Below are positions 1-8,066 of a DNA stretch of 17,353 bases, in pieces. Below the pieces are notes generated by a model, which saw nothing but the letters and a program-made list of their open reading frames with translations, was not told where the DNA came from and ran no database searches. Numbering within the stretch: position 1 is the first letter of the stretch; each line of letters starts with the position of its first letter. Source of the DNA: Selenomonas sp. (GTDB taxonomy: Bacteria > Bacillota > Negativicutes > Selenomonadales > Selenomonadaceae); the NCBI GenBank assembly GCA_015265235.1, contig JABZYJ010000027.1, forward strand, positions 1 through 17,353. The letters are read 5' to 3'. Made by a program: the position numbers and the translations under genes.

Positions 1-323
1 GATTCAGCCACCATGCGCGGGATTTGCTCGGGACGATGTTCTTTGACTACGCGCAGTTTGATCTGAAGCGGGCGCAGACGGCGGAGATGCTGACGGCAGC
101 GATTTTCCTCTTTGCCGAGATCAATGGCATTGATCTCACGTCGCTCACGGAGCTGTATCATGTGCTCGGTTCGAATAAGCGGAGTGTCAATGCCGCGTAT
201 CGCCGTATGCGGGAGACGCTCGGCTGCGTTCCGTTCGACCCGCGCTATCTGAGCGAGGAGGGGTTCGTGACGATGTTGTGCGGTGCGGCGATGCGCAAGG
301 TGGATGAGAAAAAAGAGTCGTGA
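1..323 (+). CDS. C-terminal part of an unrecognised protein (5' end outside the window)
   Basis: The reading frame (first full codon at base 3) is open to the left edge, so only the last roughly 106 residues are seen. A TTG at 24 could be read as a start, but no Shine-Dalgarno precedes it and the frame continues upstream, so I treat the gene as partial. The visible part is soluble and helical, with no membrane segment. A stretch reading AAIFLFAEINGIDLTSL, followed by a turn and VNAAYRRMRETLG, has the rhythm of a helical DNA-binding or cyclin-like fold (compare TFIIB-type repeats), but this is only a visual resemblance. The tail is charged (KVDEKKES). The next gene starts 14 bases after the stop, so the two are probably cotranscribed. 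Function unknown. Confidence 0.6.
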   Translation, partial: FSHHARDLLGTMFFDYAQFDLKRAQTAEMLTAAIFLFAEINGIDLTSLTELYHVLGSNKRSVNAAYRRMRETLGCVPFDPRYLSEEGFVTMLCGAAMRKVDEKKES

Positions 324-337
324 AGGGAGGAGACCCC

Positions 338-697
338 ATGGAACAGGATCCGCGTATCCGGCCGATGAGTCCGGAGGAGAATGCCGCTTATCGCGGTGTG
401 ACGGTGGATGAGAGCGGCGCAGAGCCGCAGGATGAGGAACGGCACGGCTCTGCCTATGGCGGCGGGCGCGGTTCTGTGCGCTATGTCCGCATCGGGACAG
501 GGATACCGCGCCGTTCGCTGTTTTCGAGCATTGTATGGGCGGCTGTGTTTGCGGCACTCCTTGCGGCGTTCCTCTTTGTCGCACTGCCCGCGATTGCCAT
601 GATTCTCGTGGCCGTCCTGATCGCAGGAACGATCCTCCGTCTCATCGGTCCGAGCCGCGTGATGTCGTGGATCGTACGGCGGCTGTACGGGAGATAG
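338..697 (+). CDS. Small two-helix membrane protein, unknown function
   Basis: A 119-residue protein starting at ATG 338, chosen because AAGGGAGGAG ends five bases upstream; an in-frame GTG at 320 lies on the previous stop and has no such site. Residues 1-60 are hydrophilic, acidic at first and then Gly/Arg-rich (around 40-58), so probably cytosolic. Residues 62-83 and 85-103 are two closely spaced hydrophobic segments joined by a Pro-containing turn (ALPAIAM), forming a helical hairpin. The C-terminus (PSRVMSWIVRRLYGR) is strongly basic, fitting an inside location by the positive-inside rule. It follows the preceding gene by 14 bases and precedes the rimP promoter. I do not recognise a family. 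Confidence 0.7.
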   Translation: MEQDPRIRPMSPEENAAYRGVTVDESGAEPQDEERHGSAYGGGRGSVRYVRIGTGIPRRSLFSSIVWAAVFAALLAAFLFVALPAIAMILVAVLIAGTILRLIGPSRVMSWIVRRLYGR

Positions 698-768
698 ATT
701 TTGGAGAACGAGAACTTTATCTTCGCCTTTTGGCGCGGTAACAGCAGATGTTTCGTGAGAAGTAGGGC

Positions 769-797
769 TTTACAAAAGTCCTATCCTATGCTATACT
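769..797 (+). promoter_or_regulatory. Sigma-A type promoter of the rimP-truB operon
   Basis: A -35 box TTTACA (769-774), a 17-base spacer and a -10 box TATACT (792-797) make a near-consensus housekeeping promoter. Transcription would begin around 803-805, giving a leader of about 70 bases before rimP that contains the hairpin at 821-848. The only other structure in the 698-872 gap is a short CGCC-TTTT-GGCG hairpin (724-735) without a following T run. Confidence 0.75.
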
Positions 798-820
798 GCA
801 AGAAATTCATTTAAGTTTCG

Positions 821-848
821 GAAAGAGTGGGTGGAAGCCCACTCTTTC
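821..848 (+). promoter_or_regulatory. Perfect 11-bp hairpin in the rimP leader
   Basis: GAAAGAGTGGG (821-831) and CCCACTCTTTC (838-848) are exact reverse complements around a six-base loop TGGAAG. The hairpin lies between the promoter at 769-797 and the rimP start at 873. It is followed by ATTACG rather than a T run, so it is not an ordinary terminator. It could stabilise the 5' end, be a processing site, or take part in control of the nusA operon; the sequence does not decide between these. Confidence 0.7.
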
Positions 849-872
849 ATTACGTATGAGAAGAGGGAGAGC

Positions 873-1322
873 ATGAGCGCGAAGATCGAGGAGCGCGTCG
901 AGGAGATGGTGCGCGGACTGCTGACGGATTCGCCCGCCATCGAGCTGGTGGATGTCGAGTACGTGAAGGAGCGAGACTACTATCTGCGCGTTTACATCGA
1001 CAAGGCGGGTGGCATCGACATCGACGACTGTCAGAGTCTCAGTGAGCGGCTGGAGGAGGTTCTCGATCGGGAGGACGTTATTCCAGACGCCTACATGCTG
1101 GAGGTTTCGTCGCCGGGGCTTGACCGTGTCCTGCGCAAGGAACGTGACTTTGTGCGTGAGCATGGACGCGTCGTCGATGTGACGCTCTATGCTCCGTTTG
1201 AGGGGAAGAAACAGTGGACAGGGACGCTCGCGGGTTATGACGGTGAGACGTTGACACTGGACGATGGGATACGGATTCCCATGAAGCAGGTCTCACAGGT
1301 GCGCCTGCATATCGATTTTTAG
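873..1322 (+). CDS. rimP: Ribosome maturation factor RimP
   Basis: A 149-residue RimP, the cytosolic factor needed for late maturation of the 30S subunit. Landmarks are VEYVKERDYYLRVYID in the N-terminal alpha/beta domain, IDIDDCQSLSERLEEVLD, and the family signature LEVSSPGLDRVLRKERDF (around residues 81-98). These are followed by a C-terminal SH3-like barrel (GTLAGYDGETLTLDDG). The length is normal. ATG 873 is chosen because GAGGGAG lies just upstream; an in-frame GTG at 831 is inside the leader hairpin and would add 14 residues not typical of the family. It is the first gene of the operon, and nusA follows with its Shine-Dalgarno touching the rimP stop codon. Confidence 0.95.
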   Translation: MSAKIEERVEEMVRGLLTDSPAIELVDVEYVKERDYYLRVYIDKAGGIDIDDCQSLSERLEEVLDREDVIPDAYMLEVSSPGLDRVLRKERDFVREHGRVVDVTLYAPFEGKKQWTGTLAGYDGETLTLDDGIRIPMKQVSQVRLHIDF

Positions 1323-1334
1323 GAGGCTTTGGGG

Positions 1335-2468
1335 TTGGCAAGAAAAAATACCAAGGAGAAGGACAGCGGCAAGGAGTTTTTGCAGACGCTGAAGGAGTTG
1401 GCGTACGAGAAGGGCATCGACGAAGAGCTCCTCTTTGAGACGATCGAGGCGGCACTGATCTCGGCGTATCGCCGTAACTTCGGTGCGGCGCAGAATGTCC
1501 GCATTTCCCTGTCACGTGAGACGGGCGCATTCCATGTTTTCGCCATCAAGACGGTGGTGGATGAGGTGGAGAGCGATGTCACGGAGATTGGACTTGCACA
1601 GGCCAGAGCCATCAATCCGGACTATGTGGTCGGCGACGTGGTCGAGATCGAGATGACGCCGGCAAACTTCGGACGCATTGCCGCACAGACGGCGAAGCAG
1701 GTCGTCATGCAGCGACTGCGTGAGGCAGAGCGCGGCATCGTCTACGAGGAGTACATGAACCGCTCCTCGGAGATCGTCACGGGGATCGTCCAGCGCGTCG
1801 AGGGGCATAATGTGTTCGTGGACATCGGGCGCGCCGAGGCGGTGCTCATGGCGACAGAGCAGCTGCCGAATGAGACGTACAACTACGGCGACACGGTGCG
1901 CGCCTACATCATTGAGGTCAAGCGCACGAGCCGCGGTCCGCAGATTATGCTCTCGCGGACGCATCCGGGACTGCTCAAAAAGCTCTTTGAACTGCAGGTG
2001 CCGGAGATTCAGGAGGGGGTCGTCGAGATTCGCTCCATCGCGCGTGAGGCGGGCAGCCGCTCCAAGGTGGCGGTCTGGTCGTCCGAGGAACGCGTCGATC
2101 CCATCGGCGCCTGTGTCGGCCCGCACTATATGCGCGTACAGGCGGTTGTCGATGAACTGGCGGGGGAGAAGATCGACATTGTCAAATGGAGTGACGATCC
2201 CGCGACCTATATCGCCAACTCGCTGAACCCCGCCAAGGTGATCTCGGTCGCGGTGAACGAGGCGGAAAAAATCTCCCGCGTCGTGGTGCCCGACTACCAG
2301 CTCTCGCTTGCCATCGGCAAGGAGGGGCAGAATGCCCGTCTTGCCGCGAAGCTCACGGGATGGAAGATCGACATCAAGAGTGAGACGCAGGCACGGGAAG
2401 CAGAGCAGGCCGATGGTGCGCCTACGGATGCGCCGTCCGAAGACCAAGCGGCGGCCGAGGAGGCCTAA
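1335..2468 (+). CDS. nusA: Transcription termination/antitermination factor NusA
   Basis: NusA binds RNA polymerase and the nascent transcript, affecting pausing, termination and antitermination. The 377 residues follow the family order: N-terminal polymerase-binding domain (about 1-130), S1 domain (about 148-208, GIVQRVEGHNVFVDIG), KH1 (about 235-300) and KH2 (about 305-350, AIGKEGQNARLAAKL), then a short acidic Ala-rich tail. The C-terminal acidic repeats of enterobacterial NusA are absent, as usual in Firmicutes. The start is TTG 1335, eight bases after AGGAGG (1321-1326); TTG 1329 is too close to that site. The KH1 GXXG loop reads G262-P-H-Y265 rather than the usual G-P-K-G or G-M-R-G, so its second glycine is missing, while KH2 keeps GKEG. 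The stop abuts the ylxR start. Confidence 0.96.
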   Translation: MARKNTKEKDSGKEFLQTLKELAYEKGIDEELLFETIEAALISAYRRNFGAAQNVRISLSRETGAFHVFAIKTVVDEVESDVTEIGLAQARAINPDYVVGDVVEIEMTPANFGRIAAQTAKQVVMQRLREAERGIVYEEYMNRSSEIVTGIVQRVEGHNVFVDIGRAEAVLMATEQLPNETYNYGDTVRAYIIEVKRTSRGPQIMLSRTHPGLLKKLFELQVPEIQEGVVEIRSIAREAGSRSKVAVWSSEERVDPIGACVGPHYMRVQAVVDELAGEKIDIVKWSDDPATYIANSLNPAKVISVAVNEAEKISRVVVPDYQLSLAIGKEGQNARLAAKLTGWKIDIKSETQAREAEQADGAPTDAPSEDQAAAEEA

Positions 2469-2759
2469 ATGGGGCGGGCGAAACAGCCCGAGCGGCTGTG
2501 TGTCGGCTGTCGAACGCTGCATCCCAAGGACGAACTGCTGCGTGTTGTGCGTCACGCGGATGGAACCGTCGGTATTGATCCGACCGGAAAGAGCCCGGGA
2601 CGCGGGGCCTATCTCTGCCGCTGTGTCGCCTGTGTGCAGGAGGCACGGCGCCATGGTGGCCTTTCGTGGTCACTGAAAGGCCGCGTTGCACCTGCCGTCT
2701 ACGATGCGGCGGAGGCGGCGGTCTCCGGAGAGGAGTGTGCTCATGGACGCAGCGACTGA
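2469..2759 (+). CDS. ylxR: YlxR/RnpM family RNA-binding protein
   Basis: A 96-residue YlxR (DUF448) protein. Family members are small RNA-binding proteins, and the one in Bacillus subtilis (renamed RnpM) is reported to bind and modulate RNase P RNA. The sequence shows the full signature: CVGCR (residues 11-15), LLRVVR, a DG turn, DPTGK (38-42), PGRGAYLC (43-50), then CVAC and LKGRV. Cys11, Cys14 and the cluster Cys50, Cys52, Cys55 could hold a metal, which is an inference. The ATG directly follows the nusA stop without a gap, so translation is probably coupled. The tail after residue 80 is not conserved and overlaps the start of the next gene by 17 bases. Confidence 0.93.
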   Translation: MGRAKQPERLCVGCRTLHPKDELLRVVRHADGTVGIDPTGKSPGRGAYLCRCVACVQEARRHGGLSWSLKGRVAPAVYDAAEAAVSGEECAHGRSD

Positions 2760-3074
2760 AACGCGCGTACAGAATCTCCTCAGCATGGCGGCACGCGCGC
2801 GGCGCATTGTCTCGGGAGCATTCATGGCGGAGGAGATGCTGCGGAAGAAGCGCGGCGCCTATCTTCTGCTCGCACGGGATGCGTCGGAGGAGACGAAGGA
2901 TAAATTTACCCGCATGGCGGCACAGATGGACGTGCCGGCGGCGGAACTGCTGACGATGCAGCAGCTGGGACACTGTCTTGGCAAGGAATACCGTGCTGTT
3001 GCACTGCTGATAGATAGAGGATTTGCAAAGAGGCTCGCCGCCTGCTTGCATGATATACCGACGGGGGTGGATTG

Positions 3075-3075
<1 letters not shown>
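2743..3075 (+). CDS. L7Ae/L30e/S12e/Gadd45-type RNA-binding protein (YlxQ family)
   Basis: A 110-residue protein at the position where Firmicutes carry an L7Ae-like gene (ylxQ) between ylxR and infB. Such proteins are predicted to bind kink-turn RNA or the ribosome. Recognisable features are the start LLSMAARARRIVSG, typical of the family's first helix and strand, followed by YLLLARDASEETKDKF and an LGHCLGKEYRAVALLIDRG segment ending the fold. ATG 2743 is chosen because AGGAG (2731-2735) lies seven bases upstream; a GTG at 2737 is too close to it. The start lies inside ylxR by 17 bases, and the TGA stop shares one base with the infB ATG, pointing to tight translational coupling. Confidence 0.9.
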
Positions 3076-5663
<2,588 letters not shown>

Positions 5664-5668
5664 TAACC

Positions 5669-5713
5669 GGCAGTCTGCTGCCCGCCGATGATGGCGGACA
5701 GCGGGCTGTCTTT
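5669..5713 (+). terminator. Hairpin between infB and rbfA, possible weak terminator or attenuator
   Basis: Bases 5669-5685 pair with 5694-5710 around the loop CGATGATG. The stem is about 17 bp with three G-T pairs and one C-A mismatch, and is followed by TTTG rather than a full T run. It would give partial termination at most, lowering expression of rbfA, nrnA and truB relative to infB, or act as a processing or stability element. No promoter is evident downstream, so the genes after it probably rely on read-through. Confidence 0.5.
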
Positions 5714-5754
5714 GTATGGATTTTCCCTGCATATCACCGGAGAGGAGGCGCACC

Positions 5755-6126
5755 TTGAGCAAGGTTCGCGTAGAAAAGGTTCAGGAGCTGATGAAACAGG
5801 AAGTCAGCGATATTATTTTCAATGAGTTAAAAGACCCCCGTATCGGTTTTGTGACGGTCACCTCCGTTGCGTGTACGGAGGATCTGCGTGAGGCGAAGAT
5901 CTACGTCAGCGTCATGGGAGACGAGAAGAAGGCGCGCGACACGCTGAATGGACTGAATAGCTCGCTCGGCTTTGTACGGCGCGAAATCGGCAAGCGCATC
6001 CGTCTGCGTTTTACGCCTGAGATTAGCTTTGCGCTCGATACATCACTGAATTATAGCGACCACATCCAGCGTCTGCTCAACGAGATTCATGAGGAGCAGC
6101 CAAATGGGAAGAAGGAGGACGTATGA
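5755..6126 (+). CDS. rbfA: Ribosome-binding factor A
   Basis: RbfA binds the 30S subunit near the 5' helix of 16S rRNA and is needed for its maturation and for growth in the cold. The 123 residues show the KH-like fold signatures: VEKVQELMKQEVSDII, ELKDPRIGFVTVTSV, and the C-terminal IRLRFTPEISFALDTSLNYSD. The start is TTG 5755, six bases after a perfect AGGAGG (5743-5748). It gives the family-typical beginning SKVRVEKVQE; an upstream in-frame ATG at 5716 would add residues unlike the family. The stop overlaps the next gene by four bases (ATGA). Confidence 0.95.
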   Translation: MSKVRVEKVQELMKQEVSDIIFNELKDPRIGFVTVTSVACTEDLREAKIYVSVMGDEKKARDTLNGLNSSLGFVRREIGKRIRLRFTPEISFALDTSLNYSDHIQRLLNEIHEEQPNGKKEDV

Positions 6127-7070
6127 AGATCACTATGGACGATGCGGCGCAGATGCTCCGTGATGCACAGACCGTCATTCTCACCTCACACATCCGCCCC
6201 GATGGGGATGCCATCGGCTCGACGCTCGGTCTCATGCACGTTCTGCGTGCAGAGGGCAAGGATGTGCGCGTCCTAATCGACGATGAGATCCCGCGCATTT
6301 TTAACGTTCTCCCGGATGTGGATCAGATCGAGCGCCCCGTCAAGGGACAGCGGTATACTGCCGACCTGCTCGTCGTCTGCGATGTCGAGCTCGGGCGCAC
6401 AGGGGAGTCAGTGCCCTCCGTGGACGCCGTGCGGCTGCTCAACATCGACCATCATGTGACGAACGATGAGAAAGCAGACTATCTCTATCTGGATCCTGAT
6501 GCTGCCGCCACCTGCGAGATCGCCTACGACATCACGCGCACGCTCGGCGTTACACCGACGCTCGACGCGGCGATCTGCTTTTATACAGGGATTGCGATGG
6601 ATACGGGCTTTTTCCGATTCTCCAATACGACGCCGCATACGATGCGCGCGGCGGCGGATCTCATCGAGATCGGTGTGAAGCCGAACATTATCTCTGTGGC
6701 GATGGAGATGAAGTCGTACGATGAGGTCATGGCACAGGTCAAAGCGATCCGAAACCTTGAGATGTTCTTCGACGGCAGGGTTGCCGCCGTCTTTATCGAC
6801 GAGGAGCGGGCGCGCACGGTCACAACGACGGAGGGGCTGCTCGACAAGCTGCGCGTGATCGAGGGGACACAGGTTGTGTTCTTTATGAAATGGCTGGAAA
6901 AGGATACCTACCGCGTCAGCATGCGCTCAAAGGGGACGAACGTCTCGCGTATTGCACAGAAATTTGATGGCGGCGGGCACATCCGTGCGGCGGGATGCAC
7001 GATCCACGCGCCCTTTGCCGAGGCTCGTACGGCGATCCTCGATGCCATCGGGGAGGAGCTGAACGCGTAG
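6123..7070 (+). CDS. nrnA: DHH/DHHA1 phosphoesterase, NrnA type (oligoribonuclease/pAp phosphatase)
   Basis: Members of this family degrade short RNA oligonucleotides and dephosphorylate 3'-phosphoadenosine 5'-phosphate. In Firmicutes such a gene commonly lies between rbfA and truB, as here. The 315-residue protein carries the manganese-binding DHH motifs: SHIRPDGDAIGS (His23, Asp27, Asp29), CDVE (Asp87), DHH (109-111) and MDTGFF (Asp160). The C-terminal DHHA1 domain has the substrate-binding DGGGHIRAAG (282-291). Length and motifs are all normal. The start overlaps the rbfA stop by four bases. Whether this copy is a nanoRNase, a pAp phosphatase or both cannot be told from sequence alone. Confidence 0.9.
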   Translation: MKITMDDAAQMLRDAQTVILTSHIRPDGDAIGSTLGLMHVLRAEGKDVRVLIDDEIPRIFNVLPDVDQIERPVKGQRYTADLLVVCDVELGRTGESVPSVDAVRLLNIDHHVTNDEKADYLYLDPDAAATCEIAYDITRTLGVTPTLDAAICFYTGIAMDTGFFRFSNTTPHTMRAAADLIEIGVKPNIISVAMEMKSYDEVMAQVKAIRNLEMFFDGRVAAVFIDEERARTVTTTEGLLDKLRVIEGTQVVFFMKWLEKDTYRVSMRSKGTNVSRIAQKFDGGGHIRAAGCTIHAPFAEARTAILDAIGEELNA

Positions 7071-7073
7071 GTC

Positions 7074-7946
7074 GTGGACGGATTCATCAATGTACTGAAG
7101 CCGACGGGGATGTCCTCGCACGATGTCGTCGATGTCGTGCGGCGCATCTTTCATCAGAAGCGCGTCGGCCATGCGGGGACGCTGGATCCTGCTGCGGCAG
7201 GGATTCTCCCTGTTGCCCTTGGGCGTGCTGCGCGACTCGTGGAGTATCTTGAGGGGGCGGATAAGTCCTATCGTGCCGAGATTGCCTTTGGCTATGCGAC
7301 GGATACGGGGGATGTCTACGGGGAGGTAACGGAGCGCATAGAGCATCCCGTTCTGCCGTCGGTGGAGGAGATCGAGGCGGTACTCACGCACTTTCGCGGG
7401 TGCATCACCCAGCGTCCCCCCGTCTACTCGGCAATCAAGGTCGGCGGGAAGCGCGCCGCGGATCTCGTGCGGCAGGGACGGGCGGTGGAGATTCCGACGC
7501 GCATGGTCACCATTCACCGATTGGAACTCCTGCACATTGATGCTGAGCGGCGGCGTATCCGCATCGATGTGGACTGCTCCAAGGGAACCTATATCCGTTC
7601 CCTCTGCGCTGACATCGGTGCGGAGCTGCATCTGCCCGCAACGATGCGCTTCCTCCTGCGCAGCCGTGTCGGTGCGTTCACCCTCGCGGATGCTTATACC
7701 CCGGAGGAACTTGCAGAGGCGGGGGCGGCTGCCGTCTGCGCGGCAGACCGCGCACTCTCGCTCCCGTGCTACGAGCTGGCACAGCAGCGCGTCAAGGCTT
7801 TTTACAGCGGGCTCTCGACCACGGAGCGAAGCCCTCTCGCGGCAGGGCTTTATCGTGTCTATGCCGCCGGCGCCTTTCTCGGCATCGGACGCTATGATGC
7901 CGATGCACAAGAAATGTATCCTGAGAAGGCATTTCCGCCGGTTTGA
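7074..7946 (+). CDS. truB: tRNA pseudouridine(55) synthase TruB
   Basis: TruB converts U55 in the T-loop of most tRNAs to pseudouridine. The 290-residue protein has the signature GHAGTLDPAAAGILPVALGRA with catalytic Asp38, the K-S-Y-RAEI segment, QRPPVYSAIKVGGKRAADLVRQG and the conserved CSKGTYIRSLCADIG. The C-terminal portion includes a PUA-like tail. GTG 7074 lies three bases after the nrnA stop and gives the typical N-terminus DGFINVLKPTGMSSHDVV. No strong Shine-Dalgarno is at the ideal distance (GGAGGAG is about 15 bases away), so initiation probably depends on coupling to nrnA. ribF, which often follows truB in Firmicutes, is absent and a terminator comes next. Confidence 0.96.
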   Translation: MDGFINVLKPTGMSSHDVVDVVRRIFHQKRVGHAGTLDPAAAGILPVALGRAARLVEYLEGADKSYRAEIAFGYATDTGDVYGEVTERIEHPVLPSVEEIEAVLTHFRGCITQRPPVYSAIKVGGKRAADLVRQGRAVEIPTRMVTIHRLELLHIDAERRRIRIDVDCSKGTYIRSLCADIGAELHLPATMRFLLRSRVGAFTLADAYTPEELAEAGAAAVCAADRALSLPCYELAQQRVKAFYSGLSTTERSPLAAGLYRVYAAGAFLGIGRYDADAQEMYPEKAFPPV

Positions 7947-7979
7947 GATTTAGGGGAATTTATTCATATTTCCCTCGTT

Positions 7980-8009
7980 GGGCTGTCGTATCGACAGCCC
8001 TTTTGTTTT
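7980..8009 (+). terminator. Intrinsic terminator of the rimP-truB operon
   Basis: GGGCTGTCG (7980-7988) and CGACAGCCC (7992-8000) form a perfect 9-bp stem with a three-base loop, immediately followed by TTTTGTTTT (8001-8009). It lies 34 bases after the truB stop and is a textbook Rho-independent terminator. Confidence 0.92.
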
Positions 8010-8035
8010 GAGAATCTCCCTCTCTATGGTATAAT
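8008..8035 (+). promoter_or_regulatory. Promoter of the M16C protease gene
   Basis: TTGAGA (8008-8013), a 16-base spacer and TATAAT (8030-8035) preceded by TGG (extended -10 element) form a strong sigma-A-type promoter. The -35 box shares bases with the end of the terminator T run, so the two units are packed end to end. Transcription would start near 8042, with the Shine-Dalgarno AAGGAGG at 8051-8057. Confidence 0.8.
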
Positions 8036-8066
8036 GGCAGGCGTAACGATAAGGAGGATACATTTC

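Noticed and set aside
724..735. CGCC-TTTT-GGCG as a terminator for the small membrane protein gene
   Set aside because: Only a 4-bp stem and no T run after it.
1512..2654. Minus-strand open frame opposite nusA and ylxR
   Set aside because: Composition of an antisense shadow; no family resemblance.
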